A stretch of 14,488 nucleotides of DNA from CAYLNM01 sp964385045 (GCA_964385045.1 CAYLNM010000119.1:1-14488); one strand, 5' to 3'; shown: positions 1-6,018, counted from the first letter of the stretch. A program made the numbers and translations. Notes: generated by a model from the letters alone, not told the origin.

Positions 1-25
1 GGGGGCGGGACGCGGGACGCGGGGG
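1..25 (+). other. G-quadruplex-type G-run cluster
   Basis: Four G-runs (1-5, 7-9, 14-16, 21-25) are separated by loops of 1, 4 and 4 bases, which meets the usual G3+N1-7 rule for a G-quadruplex. It lies downstream of coaD, on the strand that is template for coaD. The middle contains a short tandem repeat GGGACGC x2. In DNA this rich in G such a pattern can arise by chance, so a function is not claimed. Confidence 0.3.
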
Positions 26-110
26 CGAGGACGGGAGAGCGAAGACCGGCGGCGGGGCGGTGGAGACGACGTGGCCGGGGCGGCTGGCGGCGCACCGTGC
101 GGATCACGCC

Positions 111-134
111 CGGGCGAGGCCGCGGCGTCGCCCG
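111..134 (-). terminator. possible hairpin terminator after coaD
   Basis: CGGGCGA (111-117) is perfectly complementary to TCGCCCG (128-134), a 7-bp stem with a 10-base loop, starting 23 bases after the coaD stop codon. There is no T-tract on the minus strand, so it is at best a high-GC, U-less terminator. The remainder of 1-156 shows no gene. Confidence 0.3.
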
Positions 135-156
135 CGGCGGCCGGCCGGCGACCGGC

Positions 157-711
157 TCAGTCGATCAGCTGGTCGCGGGCGAGCCGGGCGAGCGGGTTGT
201 CCGGCTCGGCCGCCTTGGCCCGCAGCCGCTCGAGCACCAGCGGCGGGACGATGCCCGCGAGCCGCTCGAGCGAGCCGCCGAGGGCGGCGACCTGGCGGAT
301 GAGGCTCGAGGAGGTGAAGGCGTACTGCTCGCCGGTGAGGACGAAGATCGTCTCGATGTCGGCGACCTGGCGATTGGTGATCGCGAGCTGGCACTCGGCC
401 GCGAGGTCGGTGACGTTCCGGATGCCGCGGACGATGACCGACGCCCCGACCGAGCGGGCGAAGTCGACCGTCAGCCCGTCGTATCGCTCCACCCGCACGG
501 GGGCGAGGTCGCCGTCCTCGGCCACGAGCTCCCCCACGAGCTCCACCACCATCGCCTCGCGCTCCTCGGGGGCGAAGAGGGCCGCCTTCTCGGGATTGAT
601 CCCGATGCCCACCACCACCTCGTCGAACAGGCGGCGGGTGCGGCCGATCACGTCGAGGTGCCCGCGGGTCATGGGGTCGAACGAGCCGGGATAGACGGCG
701 AGGTGGGTCAT
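157..711 (-). CDS. coaD: Phosphopantetheine adenylyltransferase (CoaD)
   Basis: Cytoplasmic enzyme of CoA synthesis: ATP + 4'-phosphopantetheine gives dephospho-CoA + PPi. The 184-residue product begins with the nucleotidyltransferase signature YPGSFDPMTRGHLD (residues 7-20), containing the T/HxGH-type TRGH with His18. Further on are NPEK (about residue 40), VRGIRN (about 91-96, the substrate-binding RGxR of the family) and TSSSLIRQVA, matching the family's ISSS(L/T)(I/V)(R/K) segment near the C-terminus. It is about 20-25 residues longer at the C-terminus than the usual 159-165. The start at 711 is chosen because homology begins there; an ATG five codons upstream (726) is possible, and neither has a clear ribosome binding site. 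Last gene of the minus-strand series; a 341-base gap with hairpins separates it from the AhpD-like gene, so it probably has its own promoter, which I could not locate. Confidence 0.94.
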   Translation of the reverse strand: MTHLAVYPGSFDPMTRGHLDVIGRTRRLFDEVVVGIGINPEKAALFAPEEREAMVVELVGELVAEDGDLAPVRVERYDGLTVDFARSVGASVIVRGIRNVTDLAAECQLAITNRQVADIETIFVLTGEQYAFTSSSLIRQVAALGGSLERLAGIVPPLVLERLRAKAAEPDNPLARLARDQLID

Positions 712-1052
712 GGCGGGTCCGATCATCGCGGCCCGGGCGGGGCGTGGGAAGGGGAGCTTCGGCTGCGCGGGGCCGTGGGTGGGGGTGGGATCGCCCAGGT
801 CGCACGACCCGACCGCCGCGATCGCGCCGGAACGGCCCGCGCCTGGCCGCGGGCCGGGGGGATCGGATCCTCGGGGCGTGGGTGGCAACGAACCCCCTGG
901 ATCGGCCCCGATTCGGTCTGCCTCCCCGATCGGGGCCCTTGACGACACGGGCCCGGGCGACGTCGCCCGGGCCCGTGCTCGTTCGTGGGGACGGGGCGGA
1001 TGCACCCGCCGCGGGGACCGCGCCGCGGGCCGCGAGCCGCGCGTCGTCCGCC
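712..1052. other. Intergenic gap coaD / AhpD-like gene
   Basis: No gene is supported in this 341-base gap; the frames open here run antisense or out of frame and lack recognisable protein features. It holds a 12-bp perfect palindrome CCCCGATCGGGG (924-935), a possible 9-bp stem GGCCCCGAT/ATCGGGGCC (about 905-937) and the strong hairpin at 946-977. A TTGCCA element occurs on the minus strand (883-888) but has no acceptable -10 box at the right distance, so the coaD promoter remains unidentified. Confidence 0.5.
942..982 (-). terminator. Strong hairpin, probable terminator of AhpD-like gene
   Basis: CACGGGCCCGGGCGA (946-960) and TCGCCCGGGCCCGTG (963-977) are perfectly complementary: 15 bp with a 2-base (effectively 4-base) loop. 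ACGA (942-945) and TCGT (979-982) can extend it past a one-base bulge. It lies 71 bases after the stop of the minus-strand AhpD-like gene, the only transcript entering it. There is no U-tract on the minus strand. On the plus strand its right arm is followed by CTCGTTCG, the same tail as on the atpD hairpin (5158-5187), so orientation is uncertain. Confidence 0.6.
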
Positions 1053-1580
1053 TCAGACCTCGGCGACCTCGGGGAAGTCGATCTCGGTGCCGTTGACGTG
1101 GTTGAAGAGCGTGGTGAACGCCATGACCGCCATCTCGGCGATCACCTCGACCACCGCCGCGTCGTCGTAGCCCGCGGCCCGGAAGGCCTCGAGGTCGGCG
1201 TCGTCCACGTAGCCGTCGGTCTCGAGGATCCGGCGGGTGAACGTCGCGAGGGCGGCGTGCCGGTCGTCCGACGGCTCGCCGCGGCGGATCGAGAGCACCT
1301 CGTCGCCGCTGAAGCCCGCCCCGGTGGCCATCGTCGAGTGGGCCGCGAGGCAGTAGTCGCAGTGCCGCTTCTGGGCCACGGTCAAGGCCACGACCTCGTG
1401 CTCCTTCGCCGTGAGCACCGACTTCACGCCGCCGCTGAACCCGAGGAACGCCTTGAGGACGGCCGGGTTCACCGCCATGTGGCGGAAGATGTTGATCTGC
1501 ATGTTCTTGAGCGGACCGCGAAGCATCTCCGCACCGGCGCCCTCGCCGGTGGAGGGGTCGATCGAGCTGAGCCTTGGCAT
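1053..1580 (-). CDS. AhpD-like / carboxymuconolactone decarboxylase family protein
   Basis: 175-residue protein of the AhpD-like alpha-helical fold. The key segment is residues 59-82, KEHEVVALTVAQ...CDYCLAAHS, with the CxxC pair Cys74/Cys77 and His81 that form the redox centre in AhpD-type alkylhydroperoxidases. By family knowledge it is likely a cytoplasmic thiol-dependent peroxidase or peroxidase partner; true carboxymuconolactone decarboxylases lack the CxxC, so a ring-cleavage role is unlikely. Start at 1580 is supported by GGAGG (complement of 1586-1590) five bases before the ATG. It lies 103 bases downstream of the second FabZ-like gene on the same strand, in a stretch with a 13-bp direct repeat (1605-1617 and 1631-1643, TGGCGGGAGCGGC). 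The substrate is unknown. Confidence 0.88.
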   Translation of the reverse strand: MPRLSSIDPSTGEGAGAEMLRGPLKNMQINIFRHMAVNPAVLKAFLGFSGGVKSVLTAKEHEVVALTVAQKRHCDYCLAAHSTMATGAGFSGDEVLSIRRGEPSDDRHAALATFTRRILETDGYVDDADLEAFRAAGYDDAAVVEVIAEMAVMAFTTLFNHVNGTEIDFPEVAEV

Positions 1581-1657
1581 GGGAGCCTCCGGGAGTCTCG
1601 GGAGTGGCGGGAGCGGCGGGCGTGCCGCGATGGCGGGAGCGGCCGCCGCCGGCGGGG

Positions 1658-1682
1658 CCGCGGCGCGGAAACGAGGCCGCGG
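1658..1682 (-). terminator. Possible hairpin after FabZ-like gene
   Basis: CCGCGGC (1658-1664) pairs with GCCGCGG (1676-1682), 7 bp with an 11-base loop, beginning one base after the stop codon of the minus-strand gene ending at 1684. No U-tract follows. In this base composition such stems are common, so the call is weak. Confidence 0.3.
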
Positions 1683-1683
1683 G

Positions 1684-2235
1684 TCAGCCCGCCGCGGGCT
1701 CGTCGACCTCGGCCGCCATCAGGTGCTCGAGGCCGGCCGCAGTGAGGATGGTCCGGAAGTTGTCGGAGAAGACGAAGTTCTCGTCGGGGAACTCGAGCCC
1801 CGAGCGGTTCGCGTCGGCGTGGGCGAACATCAGCGAGATCTCGCCGATCTCGATCTCGTCCAGCTCCCCCTCGCGCGTGAAGCGGCGCCGGCGGACCGTG
1901 CCGCGGGCGCTGGCCCCGGCCGCGTCGACGCGCTCGAGCACCGCGTCGTAGACGAGCTGGTCGCCGGGGATCGCCTCGTCGTCGATGCGGGCCGACGTGA
2001 TCTTGGCGAGCACCACCTTCTCGCGGAAGCGGTGCACCGACCCCGCGAGCAGTCCCGCCGCCTGCGCCATGCCCTCGATGATCAGCGACGCGGGCATCAG
2101 CGGGGACGCCGGGCCGTCCGGGCCCGCGGGGAAGTGGTCGTGGACGTGCTCCTCGGCCGCGGAGACGTTCTTGACCGCCACGAGCCGGTGATCCGGCTCG
2201 AAGCGGACGATGCGATCGATCCAGTTCCAGCGCAT
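1684..2235 (-). CDS. FabZ-like (3R)-hydroxyacyl-ACP dehydratase, hotdog fold (copy 1)
   Basis: 183 residues. The hotdog-fold dehydratase signature is clear: AAEEHVHDHFP with His34 in the place of the FabZ/FabA catalytic His, and LMPASLIIEGMAQAAG with Glu54 in the place of the catalytic Glu. The expected reaction is loss of water from a 3-hydroxyacyl chain on ACP to give the trans-2-enoyl-ACP. Between the two catalytic residues there is a short insertion (AGPDGPASP) where FabZ has GRPVMPG, and the C-terminus carries about 40 extra residues (FPDENFVFSDNFRTIL...). Start at 2235 is where homology begins (MRWNWIDRI); a weak GGAGA lies 9-13 bases upstream. It follows the ACP gene by 80 bases and is probably co-transcribed with it. 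Whether it serves normal fatty acid synthesis or a special lipid is not visible. Confidence 0.85.
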   Translation of the reverse strand: MRWNWIDRIVRFEPDHRLVAVKNVSAAEEHVHDHFPAGPDGPASPLMPASLIIEGMAQAAGLLAGSVHRFREKVVLAKITSARIDDEAIPGDQLVYDAVLERVDAAGASARGTVRRRRFTREGELDEIEIGEISLMFAHADANRSGLEFPDENFVFSDNFRTILTAAGLEHLMAAEVDEPAAG

Positions 2236-2295
2236 CCGGCGGTTTCTCCGCGCCGCGGGGCCGGGGCCGCGGCGGAGGGGCCGCGGTCCGAGGAT

Positions 2296-2324
2296 TCGCT
2301 CAGGCGCTTGGTCGCTCAGGCGCT
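2296..2324. repeat. 13-bp direct repeat over the ACP stop codon
   Basis: TCGCTCAGGCGCT occurs at 2296-2308 and 2312-2324, 16 bases apart. The second copy contains the stop codon of the ACP gene (2316-2318); the first gives an identical downstream context with another TGA in the same orientation. It looks like a small local duplication at the 3' end of the gene. Confidence 0.6.
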
Positions 2325-2741
2325 CGCGGGCGAGCCCGCGGTGAGCTTCCGCTCGACGAACGAGACGATCGAGCCGACGGTGATCAGCCCGCCGACCTCG
2401 TTGACCGAGCGGTCGGCGTCGAACGCGTCGAAGTCCACGTGCGGCATCCGCTCGCGGAGCATCGCCATCCCCGCGTCGGTGAACTTGCCGTCGGAGACCC
2501 ACTCGGGGTTCTCGAGCAGGTTCTCGGGGAAGAGCTCGCCCTGCTCGATCTTGAACGGCTTCTCGTCGGTCGAGAACGACCGCTCGAGCTTGAACTGGAT
2601 GTCGAGGAAGTCGATGGACTCGGCCTCGAGGTCGCGGGTCAGGCTCGCGTCCATCGAGATCTCGTCCTCGTCGACGCCCAACGCCTCGACCAGCACTTCG
2701 TCGCGGATCTTCTCGAAGATCTCGTCCCGGCTCATGGCCAT
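2316..2741 (-). CDS. Acyl carrier protein, long form
   Basis: 141 residues, acidic. The 4'-phosphopantetheine attachment motif is DLEAESIDFLDI, with Ser42 as the predicted modified serine (ordinary ACPs have D-S-L; here E-S-I). Helix I (residues 4-22, DEIFEKIRDEVLVEALGVDEDEI) and the last helix (ITVGSIVSFVERKL) match ACP, but about 50 extra residues lie between helices II and III (FPENLLENPEWVSDGKFTDAGM and following), where a usual ACP of about 78 residues has a short loop. Start at 2741 is supported by AGGAG (complement of 2751-2755) nine bases upstream; MSRDE at 2735 is the alternative. It lies between two FabZ-like genes, so it probably carries the 3-hydroxyacyl substrate of one or both. 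The role of the insertion is unknown. Confidence 0.88.
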   Translation of the reverse strand: MAMSRDEIFEKIRDEVLVEALGVDEDEISMDASLTRDLEAESIDFLDIQFKLERSFSTDEKPFKIEQGELFPENLLENPEWVSDGKFTDAGMAMLRERMPHVDFDAFDADRSVNEVGGLITVGSIVSFVERKLTAGSPASA

Positions 2742-2783
2742 CGACGCACGCTCCTGTCAGTGGTCCGCCCGCGTCCTCGTCGC

Positions 2784-2800
2784 TCGTGCACGATGCACGA
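2784..2800. promoter_or_regulatory. 17-bp palindrome upstream of the ACP gene
   Basis: TCGTGCA-CGA-TGCACGA is a perfect 7-3-7 inverted repeat, 42 bases before the ACP start codon in the 106-base gap after the first FabZ-like gene. Such a symmetric site can be an operator for a dimeric regulator or a small mRNA hairpin. The regulator is not identified. Confidence 0.4.
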
Positions 2801-2847
2801 CCCGCCGCCGTCCGGTGGCCGCGGGGGGATGCGGGCCTGTCTCATGG

Positions 2848-3285
2848 TCACCCGGCGGCCGACACGGGCGACCAGCGGGAAGGGCGCATCGTAAACCGGC
2901 CGCTCGCCGCTGTCTCGTCGGCGGCCGAATCGGCCGGTGCGCCGGGGGCGGTCGAATGCCGCACGAGGCACCGGCCGCGGCACGCGACGCGGCCGTGCTC
3001 GTCCTCGGCGCCCGCTTCGACGGTCACCACCAGGGCGTCGCCCGGACGCACCATGGATCCGTACTTGAGGGCTCGGACTTCTCCGAGCACGAGGCGGGGG
3101 CCGTCCGGGCGGGCGAGCAGCCGCCGGGCCGCCTGCACCATCGACTCGAGCATGAACACGCCCGGGAGGATCGGGTAGCCGGGGAAGTGGTCGCGCAGGT
3201 ACTCCTCGGCCGCCGTGACCTGCTTCACGGTCACGATCCGGTCGCCTTCCTGCTCGAGCACCGCGTCGACGAGATCGAAGTGCAT
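2848..3285 (-). CDS. FabZ-like (3R)-hydroxyacyl-ACP dehydratase, hotdog fold (copy 2)
   Basis: 145 residues, the normal FabZ length. Residues 26-36 (AEEYLRDHFPG) carry His33 and residues 38-51 (PILPGVFMLESMVQ) carry Glu47, in the spacing of the FabZ catalytic His/Glu pair. It is the closer of the two dehydratases here to classical FabZ (HFPGxPxxPGV). It is the first gene of the minus-strand series and starts at 3285, six bases after a TACCTT box, with no Shine-Dalgarno sequence, so translation is probably leaderless. Open frame continues upstream to 3537, but those residues are Arg/Pro-rich, non-homologous, and would overlap the promoter. With the ACP and the second dehydratase it forms a mini-cluster lacking ketosynthase and reductases. 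The two dehydratases may form a heteromer or act on different chain lengths; that is inference. Confidence 0.88.
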   Translation of the reverse strand: MHFDLVDAVLEQEGDRIVTVKQVTAAEEYLRDHFPGYPILPGVFMLESMVQAARRLLARPDGPRLVLGEVRALKYGSMVRPGDALVVTVEAGAEDEHGRVACRGRCLVRHSTAPGAPADSAADETAASGRFTMRPSRWSPVSAAG

Positions 3286-3291
3286 TCGGTG

Positions 3292-3320
3292 AAGGTACGG
3301 GCGACGGCGGTTCGTGGCAA
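3292..3320 (-). promoter_or_regulatory. Sigma70-type promoter of the dehydratase-ACP cluster, leaderless
   Basis: On the minus strand TTGCCA (complement of 3315-3320; five of six match TTGACA) is followed by a 17-base spacer and TACCTT (complement of 3292-3297; fits TAnnnT). The ATG of the FabZ-like gene comes only six bases after the -10 box, so the expected transcription start is at or next to the start codon. There is no ribosome binding site, consistent with leaderless translation. Confidence 0.6.
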
Positions 3321-3433
3321 CGCGGGCAAGCGGGGCGGACGGCGGCGCGTCCTCGCGGCGTCGCCGGGGCCGGCGTCGGCGTCGGCCACGCGCTCGCGAG
3401 CGCTCCGCGGCCGGACGGGGTGCTGGAGACCGC

Positions 3434-3462
3434 TGGCGACGCCCGACCGGCGTGACTATCCT
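3434..3462 (+). promoter_or_regulatory. Possible atpD promoter
   Basis: TATCCT (3457-3462) resembles a -10 box and TGGCGA (3434-3439), 17 bases before it, is a poor -35 box. It would give a 5' leader of roughly 185 bases before atpD. The -35 match is only three of six, so this is a weak call. Confidence 0.28.
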
Positions 3463-3652
3463 GTCCGCCCCGCCCGGCGGCTCCGCGTCGTCGGCCGGCG
3501 CCGACCCGCCCGTCGCCCCCGCGCCGGGCTCCGGCACCCGTCGTCACCGACCCCCGGCCTCGCGACCGTTCGCCCCCTCCGGGCCCGTGCGTCCGGCCGG
3601 GACGGCCTCTCGTCCGCGGCCGCGGCCGCCCCCTTCAGGAACGAGCTCGCCC

Positions 3653-5101
3653 ATGGCCTCCAACGGCACCGTGATCCAGGTCATCGGATCGACCTTCGAC
3701 GCCCAGTTCCCCGACGATGCCCTGCCCGCGATCTACAGCGCGGTGGAGTGCACCATCGAGACCGGCGGCGAGTCCACCAAGCTCGTCGGCGAGGTCGCCC
3801 GCCACCTCGGCGGCGGCCAGGTCCGGTGCGTCGCGCTGGCCTCGACCGACGGCCTCCGCCGCGGCGACGCGTGCCGCGACACCGGTGGCCCGGTCTCGGT
3901 GCCGGTGGGCGAGAAGGTCCTCGGCCGCGTGTTCAACCTCCTCGGCGAGCCGATCGACGAGCGGGGGCCGCTCGAGGGGGCCGAGCGGAAGCCGATCCAC
4001 CGCACGCCGCCGGAGTTCAAGGATCTCAACCCGAAGACCGAGGTGCTCGAGACGGGCATCAAGGTCATCGACCTGCTCTGCCCCTTCGTCCGCGGCGGCA
4101 AGATCGGCCTCTTCGGCGGGGCGGGCGTGGGCAAGACCGTGATCATCCAGGAGATGATCGCCCGCGTGGCCCGCGAGTTCGGCGGCTACTCCGTGTTCTG
4201 CGGCGTGGGCGAGCGGACCCGCGAGGGCAACGACCTCTGGCTCGAGATGCAGGAGGCCGAGTACACCGACGACGCGGGCAACGTCGCCCACGTCATCGAC
4301 AAGGTGGCGATGGTCTTCGGCCAGATGAACGAGCCCCCGGGCGCCCGTCTCCGCGTGGCCCTGTCCGGCCTGACGATGGCGGAGGAGTTCCGCGACGCGT
4401 CGGGCAAGGAGACGCTGATCTTCGTCGACAACGTGTTCCGCTTCACGCAGGCGGGCTCCGAGGTGTCGGCCCTCCTCGGCCGCATGCCCTCGGCGGTGGG
4501 CTACCAGCCGACCCTGTCGACGGAGATGGGCGAGCTGCAGGAGCGGATCACCTCGACGAGCAAGGGCGCGATCACCTCGGTGCAGGCGATCTACGTGCCG
4601 GCGGACGACCTGACCGACCCCGCCCCGGCCACCGCGTTCAGCCACCTCGACGCGTTCGTGGTGCTCGAGCGGTCGATCGCCGAGAAGGGCATCTACCCGG
4701 CGGTGGACCCGATCGGCTCGACCTCGCGGATCCTCGAGCCGGCGACCCTCGGCGACCGCCATTACGGCGTGGCCCGGAAGGTGCAGAACATCCTGCAGCG
4801 CTACCGCGACCTGCAGGACATCATCGCCATCCTCGGCGTCGACGAGCTGTCGGAGGAGGACAAGCTCATCGTGGCCCGCGCCCGCAAGATCGAGCGCTTC
4901 CTGTCGCAGCCGTTCTTCGTGGCCGAGGTGTTCACCGGCTTCCCCGGCGTGTACACCAAGCTCGAGGACACGATCGACTCCTTCGACCGCCTGTGCGAGG
5001 GCGAGGCCGACGACCTGCCCGAGTCGGCGTTCATGTACGTCGGCACGCTCGACGACGCCCGGGCCAAGGCCGAGAAGATGGCCGCGGCGGCCGCGGGCTG
5101 A
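3653..5101 (+). CDS. atpD: F1F0 ATP synthase subunit beta
   Basis: 482 residues, the normal length. Catalytic subunit of F1: ATP synthesis at the alpha/beta interface driven by rotation of gamma, on the cytoplasmic face of the energised membrane. Seen: P-loop GGAGVGKT at 155-162 (Lys161), GVGERTREGNDL with the catalytic Glu187, Walker B LIFVDN with Asp259, FRFTQAGSEVSALLGRMPSA, and an exact DELSEED at 397-403. The segment usually DPLDSTSR or DPLASTSR reads DPIGSTSR, a small deviation. Start at 3653 is where homology begins (MASNGTVIQVIGSTFDAQFP); the open frame goes further upstream but is Pro/Arg-rich. No other ATP synthase genes are adjacent: upstream is a divergent lipid cluster and downstream, after a hairpin terminator, a MOSC gene, so atpC does not follow as it does in most operons. 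Confidence 0.97.
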   Translation: MASNGTVIQVIGSTFDAQFPDDALPAIYSAVECTIETGGESTKLVGEVARHLGGGQVRCVALASTDGLRRGDACRDTGGPVSVPVGEKVLGRVFNLLGEPIDERGPLEGAERKPIHRTPPEFKDLNPKTEVLETGIKVIDLLCPFVRGGKIGLFGGAGVGKTVIIQEMIARVAREFGGYSVFCGVGERTREGNDLWLEMQEAEYTDDAGNVAHVIDKVAMVFGQMNEPPGARLRVALSGLTMAEEFRDASGKETLIFVDNVFRFTQAGSEVSALLGRMPSAVGYQPTLSTEMGELQERITSTSKGAITSVQAIYVPADDLTDPAPATAFSHLDAFVVLERSIAEKGIYPAVDPIGSTSRILEPATLGDRHYGVARKVQNILQRYRDLQDIIAILGVDELSEEDKLIVARARKIERFLSQPFFVAEVFTGFPGVYTKLEDTIDSFDRLCEGEADDLPESAFMYVGTLDDARAKAEKMAAAAAG

Positions 5102-5157
5102 GCCCCGACGCCACGGCGAGCCCCCCGGCCCGCCGGCGATGCCATCACGACGACCCC

Positions 5158-5187
5158 GCACGCCCCGGCCACCGCGCCGGGGCGTGC
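5158..5187 (+). terminator. Hairpin terminator of atpD
   Basis: GCACGCCCCGGC (5158-5169) is perfectly complementary to GCCGGGGCGTGC (5176-5187): 12 bp, 6-base loop, beginning 56 bases after the atpD stop. It is followed by TCGTTCGG rather than a full U-tract. The end of the right arm plus tail, CGTGCTCGTTCG, is identical to that of the hairpin at 946-977. Confidence 0.7.
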
Positions 5188-5398
5188 TCGTTCGGGGGGG
5201 CACGGGCGCGGGTGTGGCGGCGGGGGCGGCGCGGCGGCGGGGGCGGTGAGGGCAGCGGCCGCATGCGAGGCAGTGGCCCGGCGGCACTCGTCGGCGGCGG
5301 GGCGGACGCACGGCGGGGCCCGGATATGCTGCGGCGACGCCGGATCGTGACGCATCAGCGCGTCCGTGCGGCCCGGCGAGCGAGCGGAGGACCAGCGC
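5188..5398. other. Intergenic region atpD terminator / MOSC gene
   Basis: No gene seen. Just after the terminator a seven-G run and two GGG runs (5194-5212) satisfy the G-quadruplex rule on the plus strand with loops of 1, 3 and 3. A TATGCT (5325-5330) could be the -10 box of the MOSC gene, about 69 bases before its ATG, but no -35 box is present 17 bases upstream. Confidence 0.35.
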
Positions 5399-5896
5399 AT
5401 GGCCGGCACCATCGAGTCGATCCATCTCGTCGACCGCGAGGGCGGCGCCCCGCGGGTGGTCGCGTCCGCCGAGGCGGTCCCGGGCCTCGGCCTCGAGGGC
5501 GACCGGCTGGTGACCGCCGCCCGCGCCGCGGGCGAGCCGTCGGTGCCCCCGCACAAGCAGCTCACGCTCATCGCCGCCGAGTCGATCGAGGCCGCGGACC
5601 GCGACCACGGCGTCCGCATCCCCTCCGGGGCCACGCGGCGGAACGTCGTCGTGCGCGGACTGGACGTGGACGCGATGGTCGGCCGCACGCTGCGGGTGGG
5701 CGCCGCCCGGGTGCGGGGGGTCGAGCCGTGCGATCCCTGTGGCTACCTGCAGCGGACGAGCGGCATCGACGGGATCACCCGCGCGCTCGTCGACCGCGGC
5801 GGGCTCCGCTGCGAGGTGCTCGAGGGCGGGCGGCTGGCGGTGGGTGACGCGGTCGAGTCGACGGACGTCGCGGACGCGGCGGCGGCGGTGGGCTGA
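5399..5896 (+). CDS. Stand-alone MOSC domain protein
   Basis: 165 residues, essentially one MOSC domain (MOCO sulfurase C-terminal; found also in YiiM/YuaD-type bacterial proteins that bind or transfer the molybdenum cofactor, or detoxify N-hydroxylated compounds). Seen: VPGLGLEGDR (28-36, the family's GLEGDR/H), KQLTLIAAESI (53-63), the TRRNVVVRGLD segment (79-89) equivalent to R(E/R)N(I/V)xxxGxD, and Cys111/Cys114 in EPCDPCGYL, where the family's conserved cysteine lies. Start at 5399 is supported by GGAGG (5386-5390) eight bases upstream. It stands alone, 300 bases after atpD and with a triple tandem repeat just after its stop. No molybdenum cofactor genes are adjacent, so the substrate cannot be inferred from context. 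Confidence 0.88.
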   Translation: MAGTIESIHLVDREGGAPRVVASAEAVPGLGLEGDRLVTAARAAGEPSVPPHKQLTLIAAESIEAADRDHGVRIPSGATRRNVVVRGLDVDAMVGRTLRVGAARVRGVEPCDPCGYLQRTSGIDGITRALVDRGGLRCEVLEGGRLAVGDAVESTDVADAAAAVG

Positions 5897-5941
5897 GCCC
5901 GCGGTCCCGGGGCCCGCGGTCCCGGGGCCCGCGGTTCCGGG
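5897..5941 (+). repeat. Three tandem 15-bp repeats after the MOSC stop codon
   Basis: GCCCGCGGTCCCGGG is repeated three times without gap (5897-5911, 5912-5926, 5927-5941); the third copy has one change (TTCC for TCCC). The array starts on the very first base after the stop codon. Each unit contains the self-complementary CCGCGG and CCCGGG, so the RNA can fold in several registers and could act as a U-less terminator. The unit length is a multiple of three. Confidence 0.75.
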
Positions 5942-6018
5942 GGCCCGGGGCGGGCGCGGCGGGCGCGGGCGACGATCCCGAAAGGCCCTCGCACGGCGGT
6001 CGCCTCCCCGCCCCGTGG

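Larger units (their letters stand above)
3286..3652. other. Divergent intergenic region FabZ-like / atpD
   Basis: This 367-base gap separates the minus-strand dehydratase cluster from plus-strand atpD. It holds the leaderless promoter of the dehydratase cluster (3292-3320) and a weaker candidate atpD promoter (3434-3462). AGGAA (3637-3641) is the probable ribosome binding site of atpD, 11 bases before its ATG. Frames open across it are Arg/Pro-rich and unlike any protein family; I see no gene. Confidence 0.55.

Noticed and set aside
883..888. TTGCCA on the minus strand upstream of coaD as a -35 box
   Set aside because: No TAnnnT box lies 16-18 bases downstream.
3286..3537. N-terminal extension of the FabZ-like gene to 3537
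   Set aside because: The extra residues are Arg/Pro-rich without homology and would remove the well-spaced promoter at 3292-3320.
5194..5212. G-quadruplex pattern downstream of atpD as a regulatory element
   Set aside because: Satisfies the rule, but such runs are frequent in this base composition and nothing else supports a role; noted only within the intergenic entry.
1411..5847. Very long plus-strand open frame spanning the ACP cluster, atpD and the MOSC gene
   Set aside because: It is antisense to three genes and out of frame with atpD and the MOSC gene; its translation is Arg/Gly/Pro-rich. Long stop-free frames are expected in DNA this rich in GC.
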